Assembly: GCA_018056045.1 (NCBI GenBank)
Contig: JAGPGI010000217.1
Span: 1-5,343, forward strand
Origin: Paracoccus sp. (in: a-proteobacteria)
Lineage (GTDB): Bacteria > Pseudomonadota > Alphaproteobacteria > Rhodobacterales > Rhodobacteraceae
Length of the DNA stretch: 5,343 nucleotides
Reading direction: 5' to 3'
Position 1 is the first letter of the stretch; every line of letters begins with the position of its first letter. Below are positions 1 to 5,343 of the stretch, in pieces. The notes below the pieces were generated by a model that was not told the DNA's origin, searched no databases, and worked only from the letters and a program-made list of their open reading frames with translations. The position numbers and the translations under genes are program-made.

Positions 1-247
1 TGGTGCGGATGCGCCATTCCATCTCCAGATCGCCCGGGAACTCGTGCTGATCGTCCACGGGGATGGTGTTCTGGTAGGGCGTCGTCGCCGAAAACGGCAG
101 GGTCGCGCCAGCCGCGCGCGCCTGCTGCACCGCCCGGTCCAGCAGGTAATGCGCCCGCCCCGCCCCGTCGCGTTCGATCACGTCGGCGATGGCATCCTGC
201 CATTCGCGCGATTCAATCGGGTCGATGTCCGATCCCAGATCACTCAT
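1..247 (-). CDS. aceE: Pyruvate dehydrogenase E1, homodimeric type (N-terminal part, runs off window)
   Basis: Only the first 82 codons lie in the window; the rest continues past base 1. AceE is the thiamine-diphosphate E1 subunit of the pyruvate dehydrogenase complex. It decarboxylates pyruvate and passes the acetyl group to the lipoyl E2. The visible part matches the E. coli AceE N-terminus as I remember it: DIDPIESREWQDAI (residues 7-20) resembles DPIETRDWLQAI, YLLDRAVQQAR resembles the following helix, and NTIPVDDQHEFPGDLEMEWR (about 62-81) is the family's conserved NTIP-EFPG-E-RIR block. The ThDP site is outside the window. The ATG at 247-245 is chosen because a purine-rich ribosome site (AAGGGGGGAAAGG) sits just before it. 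It follows lldD by 81 bp on the same strand with no U-tailed terminator between, so cotranscription is likely. The family call is firm; the link to lactate control is inference. Confidence 0.93.
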   Translation of the reverse strand, partial: MSDLGSDIDPIESREWQDAIADVIERDGAGRAHYLLDRAVQQARAAGATLPFSATTPYQNTIPVDDQHEFPGDLEMEWRIRT

Positions 248-249
248 TG

Positions 250-262
250 CCTTTCCCCCCTT
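250..262 (-). promoter_or_regulatory. Ribosome binding site of aceE
   Basis: On the minus strand AAGGGGGGAAAGG ends two bases before the aceE ATG at 247. The G-rich core is about 7 nt from the start, a normal spacing. It fixes the aceE start and is clearly stronger than anything before lldR or lldD, which suggests aceE is translated independently of lldD. Confidence 0.7.
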
Positions 263-284
263 GATAGGCAAACCGCCCGTCATT

Positions 285-308
285 CGCTGCGACGCGCCGC
301 CCGCAGCG
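285..308 (-). other. Intergenic hairpin between lldD and aceE
   Basis: CGCTGCG (minus 308-302) pairs perfectly with CGCAGCG (291-285) around a 10-nt loop, giving a 7-bp GC stem. No run of U follows on the minus strand, so it is not an obvious intrinsic terminator. It could slow decay or mark a processing point between lldD and aceE. In DNA this GC-rich, a 7-bp stem may also be chance. Confidence 0.35.
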
Positions 309-328
309 GCACCGTTCGACAGCACCGG

Positions 329-1498
329 TCATCCGGCCTCTGCGGCCAAAGCAAGCGCGTGGCCATCCATCGCCAGCGACTCGCGCGTCAGTTCGGACAG
401 CGATTTCGCGCCGCACAGCGTCATCGCCACGCGCAGCTCTTTGGCGAACAGGTCCAGAAGGTTTTCGACTCCGGCCTGACCGTCCGTCGCAAGCGCATAG
501 ATATAGGCCCGCCCGATCATCACCGCATCCGCGCCAAGCGCGATCATCCGCACCACGTCAAGACCGGTCCGCACGCCGCTGTCCACCAGCACCTTCATCT
601 GGCCCTTGACCGCATCGGCGATGGCCGGCAGCGCCCGGACCGAGGACAGCACGCCGTCAAGCTGCCGCCCGCCATGGTTGCTGACGACAATGCCGTCGGC
701 ACCGAAACTGACCGCGTCGCGGGCGTCCTGCGGGTCCAGGATGCCCTTGATGATCATCGGGCCCTTCCAGAAATCGCGGATCCATTCCAGATCGGCCCAT
801 GAGATCGAGGGATCGAAATTTTCCCCCAGCCAGCCGATATAGTCCTTCAGCCCGGTGGCCTTGCCCAGATAGCGCGAGACATTGCCCAGATCGTGCGGGC
901 GGCCCATCAGGCCCACGTCCCAGGCCCATCGGGGATGCGTCGCGGCCTGGAACAGGCGGCGGATCTCGGCATTAGGGCCGCTCATCCCGGAATGGGCGTC
1001 GCGATAGCGCGCGCCGGGCACCGGCATGTCCACGGTAAAGACCAGATTCCTGACCCCCGCCGCCTGCGCGCGCTCCAATGCGTTTTTCATGAAACCGCGG
1101 TCGCGCAGAACGTAAAGCTGGAACCAGATCGGGCGCTGGACGGCCGGGGCGACTTCCTCGATGGGGCAGACCGACACGGTCGAAAGCGTCAGCGGGATGC
1201 CCTTTTTCTCGGCGGCGCGGGCGGCCTGAACCTCGCCCCGGCGCGCATACATGCCGGTCAGGCCGACCGGGGCCAGCACCAGCGGCAGGTCCAGCTTTTC
1301 GCCCCACAGCTCGGTGCCGATCGTCAGATCGGACATGTTGCGCAGGATCCGCTGGCGCAGCGCGACATCGGCCAGATCGGACACGTTGCGGCGCAGCGTG
1401 TGTTCGGCATAGGCGCCGCCGTCGATGTAATGGAACAGGAACGGCGGCAGGCGGCGCCGGGCGGCTTCGCGATAGTCGGTCGGGGCAGAAATGATCAT
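329..1498 (-). CDS. lldD: L-lactate dehydrogenase (FMN-dependent, respiratory)
   Basis: A 389-residue FMN-dependent alpha-hydroxyacid dehydrogenase that oxidises L-lactate to pyruvate at the inner face of the cytoplasmic membrane and passes electrons to the quinone pool. It aligns with E. coli LldD (396 residues, from memory) nearly without gaps from [10 protein letters not shown] to the C-terminal region. Visible landmarks: [10 protein letters not shown] with Tyr24, [15 protein letters not shown] (about 75-89) for [13 protein letters not shown] with Tyr129, [20 protein letters not shown] (154-173) with Asp157 and Arg164, Lys251 in MIIKGIL, and the signature [10 protein letters not shown] with catalytic His275 and Arg278. 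The family's phosphate-binding end ([18 protein letters not shown]) is also present. No key residue is missing. Its ATG overlaps the lldR stop as ATGA, and there is no good ribosome site before it, which points to translational coupling. The last residues ([14 protein letters not shown]) are shorter and more divergent than in E. coli. Confidence 0.97.
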   Translation of the reverse strand: MIISAPTDYREAARRRLPPFLFHYIDGGAYAEHTLRRNVSDLADVALRQRILRNMSDLTIGTELWGEKLDLPLVLAPVGLTGMYARRGEVQAARAAEKKGIPLTLSTVSVCPIEEVAPAVQRPIWFQLYVLRDRGFMKNALERAQAAGVRNLVFTVDMPVPGARYRDAHSGMSGPNAEIRRLFQAATHPRWAWDVGLMGRPHDLGNVSRYLGKATGLKDYIGWLGENFDPSISWADLEWIRDFWKGPMIIKGILDPQDARDAVSFGADGIVVSNHGGRQLDGVLSSVRALPAIADAVKGQMKVLVDSGVRTGLDVVRMIALGADAVMIGRAYIYALATDGQAGVENLLDLFAKELRVAMTLCGAKSLSELTRESLAMDGHALALAAEAG

Positions 1499-2262
1499 GG
1501 CATATGGGTCTTTTCAGCAGACAGACGGGCCGAACGCGCCTTGCGGGCGATGTCCTCGTCTATGGATTTCAGGGAGGCATGCACGAAATTGATATGCACA
1601 TAGGCGGCTTCGCGGGCGCGGTCCGGCTGGCCCGCGCAGATGGCCTCGGTCAGTTCGCCGTGCTGGGCGGACAGCGGCTCATAGACCTTGGGCAGGGTAT
1701 AAAGCTTTTCCAGATTGCGCGAGATGCTGACCTGCAGCAGGTCGAACAGCGCCCGCGTGACCTGCGCCAGCACCAGATTATGCGAGGCTTCGGCGATGGC
1801 CAGGTGGAACGAGGCGTCTGCGCGCGCCTCTTCCATCGGGTCCTCGTGTCCATGCAGGGCCACCGTGTGTTCATAGCTTTCGCGCAGCCGGTCGCGGTCT
1901 TCCGGGGTGGCGCGGATGGCGGCATGCCATGCCGCGGTGCCATCCAGCGCATGACGGATCTCCAGCACGTCGAAGCGATATTCCGGGTCGCCCTTGACCA
2001 GCGTTTCAAGCGGATTGTAGATCGCCTCGCGCGACCAGACGGGCGAAAGATCGGCGACATAGGTGCCGCCGCCGACCCGGCTGACCAGCAGGCCGCGGCT
2101 TGCCAGTCGCTGGATGCCCTCGCGCAGCGACGAACGCGAGACCTGCAATTCCTCGGCCAGCTTGCGTTCGGCGGGCAGGCGGTCGCCCGCCGTCAGCCGA
2201 CGCGAGACGATGAGTTCTTCGATCCTTGTTGCGATCTGGTCCGGCAGGCGAGAGGAAGGCAT
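1495..2262 (-). CDS. lldR: Lactate-responsive GntR/FadR-family transcriptional regulator
   Basis: A 255-residue regulator of the FadR subfamily of GntR, close in length to E. coli LldR (about 258). The N-terminal winged helix-turn-helix spans roughly residues 6-70, with [20 protein letters not shown] (27-46) as the recognition region and GGGTYV (64-69) as the wing tip. The C-terminal FCD effector domain holds the usual metal ligands as far as I can place them: Asp149, His153 (in [11 protein letters not shown]), His201 and His223. It is therefore likely to bind a metal and respond to lactate. It lies between the permease and the dehydrogenase as in E. coli lldPRD and probably acts at the two operators at 4268-4284 and 4373-4389. 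The ATG at 2262 is the first in frame after an upstream TGA at 2277-2275. No clear Shine-Dalgarno precedes it, so its output may depend on lldP translation. The related pyruvate sensor PdhR is the main alternative, but neighbours and sequence favour LldR. Confidence 0.93.
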   Translation of the reverse strand: MPSSRLPDQIATRIEELIVSRRLTAGDRLPAERKLAEELQVSRSSLREGIQRLASRGLLVSRVGGGTYVADLSPVWSREAIYNPLETLVKGDPEYRFDVLEIRHALDGTAAWHAAIRATPEDRDRLRESYEHTVALHGHEDPMEEARADASFHLAIAEASHNLVLAQVTRALFDLLQVSISRNLEKLYTLPKVYEPLSAQHGELTEAICAGQPDRAREAAYVHINFVHASLKSIDEDIARKARSARLSAEKTHMP

Positions 2263-2298
2263 GTCGATGGCTCGTCATTATCGGGGCGGCAAGGCGAT

Positions 2299-2320
2299 GG
2301 CCCGGCGACCGCTGCGGGCC
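2299..2320 (-). other. Intergenic hairpin between lldP and lldR
   Basis: In the 77-bp gap after the lldP stop, GGCCCG and CGGGCC form a perfect 6-bp GC stem with a 10-nt loop. There is no U tract after it, so it is more likely an mRNA stability or processing element than a terminator. It could lower expression of lldR relative to lldP. Chance formation in GC-rich DNA cannot be excluded. Confidence 0.35.
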
Positions 2321-2339
2321 GCCGGATCCGTGGTTCAGG

Positions 2340-4010
2340 TCACGGGATCATCCATGTCAGCCAATAGGCCTGCACGGTGGTGATGATGCCGATCATGGCG
2401 CAGAAGGCCAGGCTGTGTTTCAGCGTAAAGCGGAACAGGTCCGATTCGCGGCCCGCCAGCCCCACCGCCGCGCAGGCGATGGCGATGGATTGCGGTGAGA
2501 TCATCTTGCCCGTCACGCCGCCGGTGGTGTTGGCGGCCACCAGCAGCACCTCATGCACGCCGATCTGCTTCGCGGTGGTTGCCTGAAGCGCGCCGAACAA
2601 GGCGTTGGACGAAGTGTCCGATCCGGTCAGGAACACGCCCAGCCAGCCCAGGAACGGCGAGAAAAAGGTGAACGCGCTGCCGGTATGGGACAGTGCCAGC
2701 GCCAGCGTGGACGACAGGCCCGAATAGTTCGCCACGAAGGCAAAGCCCAGCACCATGCCGATGGCATAGATCGGGATTTTCAGCTCGTTCAGCGTCTCGC
2801 CAAAGGTCTTGACCGCGTCGGCCGGGCGCATCCGCAGATAGATGACCGTGATGATCGCCGCGATGAGGATCGCCGTGCCGACGGCCGAGAACCAGTTGAA
2901 CTGATAGACGGCGTCGTAGGGCGTGGGCTCTGCCACGATCGGCTGGACCTTCTCGATCAGCTTGTGCAGCAAGGGCACCTCGATCTTGATGACCCAGCTT
3001 GCCAGCGCGCCATCGGCGGCGAACAGCTTCTTGAAGGGCGCGATGCTCCAGATCGTCACCATGACGGTCAGGATCAGAAAGGGCGACCACGCCCTGGCGA
3101 TCTGGCCGGCGGTATAGCTGCGATGGATGCCGGGCTCCTGGCTGCCGGCGACCCTGGCCGCCTCGTCGGCATCAAGCGCGAAGCGAAAGATATGCTTGGG
3201 CTTCCAGACCCGCAGGAACAGCGTCAAGCAGACCAGCGAGGCGATGGCCGACGTGATGTCGGGCAGTTCCGGGCCGACGAAGTTCGAGGTCAGGAATTGC
3301 GCGATGGCAAAGGAACCGCCGCCGACGATGACCGCAGGCCAGGTCTCTTTGATGCCGCGCCAGCCGTCCATGATCGCCATGACCCAGAACAGCACGATGA
3401 TGGTCAGGAAGGGCAGTTGCCGACCGGCCATCTGGCCGATCTCGAACGGGTCCAGCCCGGTCACCTGCCCGGCCACGATGATCGGGATCCCCATGGCACC
3501 GAAGGCCACCGGGGCGGTATTGGCGATCAGGCACAGACCGGCGGCATAAAGCGGCTTGAAGCCCAGCCCGACCAGCAGCGCCGCCGTGATCGCGACCGGG
3601 GCGCCAAAGCCCGCCGCGCCCTCGAGAAAGGCGCCGAAGGCGAAGCCCACCAGGATCATCTGCAGACGCTGGTCCTCGGTCACTGACAGGATCGAGGAAC
3701 GGATGATGTCGAACTGGCCGGTCTTGACCGAAATCTTATACAGGAACACCGCACCCACGATGATCCAGGCGATCGGCCACAGCCCGTAGAAAAAACCATA
3801 GACGGCCGAGGCAAGCGCCATGTCCACCGGCATGCCGTAAAACAGCACCGCCACCAGCAGCGCCAGGATCACCGTGATCGTTCCGGCGACATAGCCTTTC
3901 AAGCGAAAGACGGCCAGGGCCAGAAAAAAGAAGGCTATCGGGATCAGGGCCACAAGGCTGGATAGCCATATGTTTCCCGCCGGATCGTAATTCTGTGCCC
4001 AAACTTCCAT
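2340..4010 (-). CDS. lldP: L-lactate permease (LctP family)
   Basis: A 556-residue integral membrane protein of the lactate permease (LctP) family, importing lactate with protons; E. coli LldP has 551. It follows the E. coli protein closely from [16 protein letters not shown] (residues 4-19) to LTWMIP at the end. Conserved blocks include [14 protein letters not shown] (71-84), [14 protein letters not shown] (96-109), [14 protein letters not shown] (128-141), [13 protein letters not shown] (164-176), [13 protein letters not shown] (428-440), [13 protein letters not shown] (460-472) and [20 protein letters not shown] (494-513). About a dozen hydrophobic segments can be seen. A charged loop near residues 268-302 is slightly longer than in E. 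coli. The ATG at 4010 is chosen because GGAGG lies 9 nt upstream and homology begins there. The frame stays open to an ATG at 4115, but those 35 extra residues look non-homologous and lack a ribosome site. It is the first gene of the operon. Confidence 0.97.
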   Translation of the reverse strand: MEVWAQNYDPAGNIWLSSLVALIPIAFFFLALAVFRLKGYVAGTITVILALLVAVLFYGMPVDMALASAVYGFFYGLWPIAWIIVGAVFLYKISVKTGQFDIIRSSILSVTEDQRLQMILVGFAFGAFLEGAAGFGAPVAITAALLVGLGFKPLYAAGLCLIANTAPVAFGAMGIPIIVAGQVTGLDPFEIGQMAGRQLPFLTIIVLFWVMAIMDGWRGIKETWPAVIVGGGSFAIAQFLTSNFVGPELPDITSAIASLVCLTLFLRVWKPKHIFRFALDADEAARVAGSQEPGIHRSYTAGQIARAWSPFLILTVMVTIWSIAPFKKLFAADGALASWVIKIEVPLLHKLIEKVQPIVAEPTPYDAVYQFNWFSAVGTAILIAAIITVIYLRMRPADAVKTFGETLNELKIPIYAIGMVLGFAFVANYSGLSSTLALALSHTGSAFTFFSPFLGWLGVFLTGSDTSSNALFGALQATTAKQIGVHEVLLVAANTTGGVTGKMISPQSIAIACAAVGLAGRESDLFRFTLKHSLAFCAMIGIITTVQAYWLTWMIP

Positions 4011-4019
4011 GTTCGAAAG

Positions 4020-4024
4020 CCTCC
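4020..4024 (-). promoter_or_regulatory. Ribosome binding site of lldP
   Basis: GGAGG on the minus strand, 9 nt before the ATG at 4010. It decides the start of lldP against the upstream ATG at 4115. CGAAA (4037-4033) and TTTCG (4018-4014) flank it and could close a weak 5-bp stem with this site in the loop. Confidence 0.8.
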
Positions 4025-4162
4025 GCTGATTATTTCGGATCGACGCCGTGCTTGCGGCCGGTGCGACCGAGGATGGTTTGTTATCAGGAAAACGCCGGGG
4101 AATCGCGCACCGCATCGGGGACGATTTCGGTCAGCGCCGCATTGTAATTCGGATGAGATGGA

Positions 4163-4228
4163 TCAACCGGCCATGGCAAGGAAACTGGTCCTGCATACCG
4201 GGACGGCTTCAATTACAGTCGAAGTCAT
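4163..4228 (-). CDS. Possible 21-residue leader peptide upstream of lldP
   Basis: ATG at 4228 to TGA at 4163 encodes 21 residues (MTSTVIEAVPVCRTSFLAMAG). A near-ideal ribosome site, GGGGAGG, lies 8 nt upstream, better than those of lldR and lldD. It sits about 70 nt into the predicted leader and ends about 150 nt before lldP. The peptide has no codon run that would suggest classical amino-acid attenuation, and I recognise no family. Its last codons overlap GGCCGGT, which could pair with ACCGGCC nearer the lldP ribosome site, so translation of the ORF might affect leader folding. It may equally be a chance ORF or the start of a lost gene. The ribosome site is what supports it. Confidence 0.35.
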   Translation of the reverse strand: MTSTVIEAVPVCRTSFLAMAG

Positions 4229-4267
4229 GCGCTCAACCTCCCCGTTGTCGCCGTTTGAAGCGCGCCA

Positions 4268-4284
4268 AATTGGTCTGACCAAAT
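4268..4284. promoter_or_regulatory. LldR-type operator, promoter-proximal
   Basis: The site contains TTGGTCTGACCAA (4270-4282), a perfect inverted repeat about a central T, with an AA/AT flank. This is the TTGGT-N3-ACCAA pattern known for the LldR/PdhR branch of GntR regulators. Its centre (4276) is about 20 bp downstream of the predicted transcription start, a position suited to repression. Confidence 0.8.
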
Positions 4285-4302
4285 ATCCCAGCTTCCGATT
4301 TC

Positions 4303-4330
4303 AGGATGGCACGGGCGAAGGATCAGTCAA
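4303..4330 (-). promoter_or_regulatory. Candidate sigma-70 promoter of lldPRD
   Basis: On the minus strand TTGACT (4330-4325) makes a good -35 box, 16 bp before a poor -10 box CATCCT (4308-4303), giving a start near 4296. The pair lies between the two operators, one centred about 85 bp upstream and one about 20 bp downstream, which resembles the E. coli lldPRD arrangement. The weak -10 suggests an activated or housekeeping-variant promoter. The exact boxes are tentative; the location between operators is more secure. Confidence 0.5.
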
Positions 4331-4372
4331 GTATTTTTTACCACGTCAGGACGACAAAGCTGTTTGTGACCA

Positions 4373-4389
4373 AATTGGTCATACCAATG
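4373..4389. promoter_or_regulatory. LldR-type operator, promoter-distal
   Basis: ATTGGTCATACCAAT (4374-4388) has perfect 6-bp arms around a CAT spacer, the LldR/PdhR pattern. Its centre (4381) is 105 bp from the centre of the other operator, equal to ten turns of B-DNA, so both sites face the same side. It lies about 85 bp upstream of the predicted start and directly next to the ABC-transporter remnant. Confidence 0.82.
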
Positions 4390-4479
4390 ATCCCACCACC
4401 GGAGCCGCCATGCAAATCACCCGACGGGCGCATGCGGGACAGCGAGCCTGCAGGCCCCGCAGGGCAGTGTCCCATTCAT

Positions 4480-4642
4480 GTAACGATGAAGGCAGGGCGC
4501 GGATGAACCCGTCGCATCCGGCCATCTGCGCGGCGCCGATGACATCCGCCTCCGTCGCGACCGGACGAGCCATGCGAATGTCGTTCAGCACGGTGTCGGT
4601 AAAAACCGATACGTCCTGAAATACTGCGGAAACAAGCGCGGC
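4480..4642 (-). pseudogene. Remnant of an ABC-exporter ATPase domain
   Basis: The minus-strand frame reads AVFQDVSVFTDTVLNDIRMA (4627-4568) and then continues RPVATEADVIGAAQMAG and CDGFIRALPSS. This is the Q-loop region of ABC exporters (VFQD-LF-DTV-NI-GRP-AT-EV--AA---C--FI--LP-GYDT). The Walker A part upstream and the LSGGQ signature and Walker B downstream are missing. After LPSS the match fades into HEWDTAL, where a DT pair recalls YDT, then likely shifts frame before the signature region. No ribosome site or plausible complete ORF is present. It is a broken internal fragment of about 50 codons, probably from a fused permease-ATPase exporter. The remnant ends about 90 bp from the distal operator, so the lactate control region may have been joined to it by deletion. 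Confidence 0.65.
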
Positions 4643-4774
4643 GAGACATACCGGCGGAATAACGGCGGGTGACCCATCATCATGGAACCGCTATCCTCGT
4701 GGATTCAGGACCGCAAAATCCATTCGCCAGCCACGAACCGGCACTGCCGGCACGGGCAACACGACATTGCACGT
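4643..4774. other. Gap with no supported gene
   Basis: Between the two remnants I see no gene. A near-palindrome CCGGCACTGCCGG lies at 4738-4750 without a U tract. Short minus-strand frames here resemble nothing I recognise; they may be decayed parts of the neighbouring fragments. Confidence 0.4.
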
Positions 4775-4945
4775 TCAGGCCGATGCGGCGAAGCGGTCGG
4801 CAATCGACAGCAGGATTTCCAGGGCCACATCCCGTGCAGGATCACGCACGTCGCGCGGCCAGACCACATGAAGCGGCAGCTTCACCCGCGCATCCCCCTC
4901 GCCCAGCTTCAAATTGTCAATCGGCCCTTTGATTGCATGGTTTGG
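4775..4945 (-). pseudogene. C-terminal remnant of an unidentified protein, possibly a LysR-type regulator
   Basis: A minus-strand frame open from a TGA at 4948-4946 to a TGA at 4777-4775 gives 56 residues without a convincing start. From residue 13 on it looks truly coding: LKLGEGDARVKLPLHVVWPR (4912-4853), then DVRDPARDVALEILLSIADR and FAASA, with strong GC3 and an amphipathic end. A hydrophobic strand, a VWPR turn and a final helix fit the C-terminus of a LysR effector domain, but this is a guess from shape, not a motif match. The rest of the gene is not seen upstream within this window. No terminator follows its stop. Confidence 0.4.
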
Positions 4946-4948
4946 TCA

Positions 4949-5070
4949 AGCCTGTTTTCAGTTCTCGCCGGGGTCATGGTCCTTTTCGAGGTCATAGCCT
5001 CATGATGATGTTCAGGCCGGACGGCTCAACATGTGCAGCGCGGTCGCGGGGCGCGTGTCCGGCATCGGGG
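4949..5070. other. Gap with no supported gene
   Basis: This stretch follows the terminator at 5079-5103 on the minus strand. It holds only short frames, such as 17 codons from an ATG at 5065 to a TGA at 5012 (MPDTRPATALHMLSRPA) with no ribosome site, and a TTTGGTC half-site near 4941. Nothing here can be called. Confidence 0.4.
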
Positions 5071-5103
5071 AAATGAAAGGCCCCGGCAGTTGTTGCCGGG
5101 GCC
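5071..5103 (-). terminator. Strong Rho-independent terminator
   Basis: On the minus strand GGCCCCGGCA pairs perfectly with TGCCGGGGCC around the loop ACAAC, a 10-bp stem, followed by TTTCATTT. It begins 10 nt after the TAA of the broken solute-binding gene, so it is that gene's own terminator. It also shields the lactate region from transcription entering from the right. Confidence 0.88.
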
Positions 5104-5113
5104 GGGTCGTCGG

Positions 5114-5343
5114 TTATTTTCCGGTCGCGGCCAACAGGCGGTTCACCAGATCCGCACCGGCCTTTTCGCGCACCAGATCGGCGATCAGCGCGACCTAGGC
5201 CGCGAAAGCCTCTTTCTGGGCCGGAGTTAGGTCTGGGCCGAAGTAAGGTCGATGAAGGTCACCGTGGTCATCGCGGCTTCGGCCTGGTCGTCGGCCTCGG
5301 CGGCCACCGGCGCTGAGAGACCATAGCGAGGGCAGGTCTGGAC
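5114..5343 (-). pseudogene. C-terminal end of a probable TRAP-type (DctP-like) solute-binding protein, disrupted
   Basis: Minus-strand reading starts off the window in the frame APVAAEADDQAEAAMTTVTF, then IDLT, and stops at a TAA at 5229-5227. The homologous continuation LTPAQKEAFAA (5230-5198) is in another frame, is cut by an in-frame TAG at 5197-5195, and resumes as VALIADLVREKAGADLVNRL to LAATGK and TAA at 5114. Deleting one copy of the 17-bp duplication at 5217-5250 restores VTFIDLTPAQKEAFAA in one frame. The pattern VxFIDLTPEQ-xAF--A------W/L---G-DLV is typical of the last 50 residues of DctP-type periplasmic binding proteins of TRAP transporters. That family call is from recall and moderate; that it is a coding C-terminus with two lesions is much firmer. 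The gene's start is outside the window. A strong terminator follows. Confidence 0.6.
5217..5250. repeat. 17-bp tandem duplication causing a frameshift
   Basis: Two adjacent 17-bp units, TGGGCCGGAGTTAGGTC (5217-5233) and TGGGCCGAAGTAAGGTC (5234-5250), differ at two positions. Since 17 is not a multiple of three, the extra copy shifts the frame of the solute-binding gene. The two differences imply the duplication is not brand new. Confidence 0.85.

Larger units (their letters stand above)
4011..4297 (-). other. Long 5' leader of the lldPRD operon
   Basis: From the candidate promoter to the lldP ATG there are about 290 nt, long for a simple untranslated leader. It holds the promoter-proximal operator, a 21-codon ORF with a strong ribosome site (4228-4163), and a second minus-strand frame (TTG at 4212 to TGA at 4084, 42 residues, ending [11 protein letters not shown]) that reads like protein but has no recognised homologue or ATG. 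GGCCGGT at 4172-4166 could pair with ACCGGCC at 4062-4056 on the transcript, a 7-bp long-range pairing overlapping the end of the short ORF. No known riboswitch was recognised. Confidence 0.4.

Noticed and set aside
285..308. Intrinsic terminator between lldD and aceE
   Set aside because: The hairpin is followed by AATGACGGG on the minus strand, with no U tract.
44..2367. Long plus-strand open frames opposite aceE, lldD and lldR (44-802, 893-1603, 1504-2367)
   Set aside because: They are antisense shadows of firmly identified genes, with basic low-complexity translations and no recognisable domain.
2553..3686. Plus-strand open frame of 377 codons
   Set aside because: It lies wholly opposite lldP, is rich in Arg/Asp/Gln typical of antisense of a GC-rich membrane gene, and has no ribosome site or family match.
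4011..4115. Longer lldP start at the ATG at 4115
   Set aside because: The 35 extra residues have no similarity to the LctP N-terminus and no ribosome site precedes 4115, while GGAGG precedes the ATG at 4010.
4158..4619. Plus-strand open frame of 153 codons over the promoter region
   Set aside because: It crosses both operators, the promoter and the ABC remnant, and its translation looks random.
4915..4920. Perfect TTGACA -35 box on the minus strand
   Set aside because: No plausible -10 lies 16-18 bp downstream and no intact gene follows.
4937..4950. TTTGGTC as a third LldR site
   Set aside because: Only one half-site is present; the ACCAA arm is missing at the needed spacing.
4682..5005. 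Plus-strand frame of 107 codons with a hydrophobic end
   Set aside because: It runs opposite the coding-like remnant at 4775-4945. The hydrophobic tail alone is weak evidence and there is no ribosome site.

Overview
The window is high-GC DNA with every supportable gene on the minus strand. Codon usage is strongly G/C in the third position, and the layout suggests a proteobacterium, most plausibly an alphaproteobacterium of the Rhodobacterales/Paracoccus type. That placement is inference from composition and protein flavour, not from a marker gene.

Reading along the minus strand, right to left: (1) 5343-4400 is a degraded stretch with the C-terminal end of a probable TRAP-type solute-binding protein broken by a 17-bp tandem duplication and a nonsense codon, a strong intrinsic terminator, a possible regulator C-terminus, and a piece of an ABC-exporter ATPase. 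(2) 4400-4011 is the control region of the lactate operon: two LldR-type operators whose centres are 105 bp apart flank a candidate promoter, followed by a leader of roughly 290 nt holding a 21-codon ORF with a strong ribosome binding site. (3) 4010-329 is lldP-lldR-lldD: lactate permease, GntR/FadR-type lactate regulator, and FMN-dependent L-lactate dehydrogenase, in the E. coli lldPRD order. (4) 247-1 is the first 82 codons of aceE, the homodimeric E1 subunit of pyruvate dehydrogenase, 81 bp after lldD on the same strand.

Together the intact genes form a catabolic line: LldP imports lactate, LldD oxidises it to pyruvate at the membrane and feeds electrons to the respiratory chain, and AceE starts conversion of that pyruvate to acetyl-CoA. 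LldR probably controls the set from the two operators. The unusual points are aceE sitting directly behind the lactate genes, the operator geometry, the leader ORF, and the cluster of gene remnants just upstream. No phage, CRISPR, tRNA, rRNA or insertion sequence was seen.
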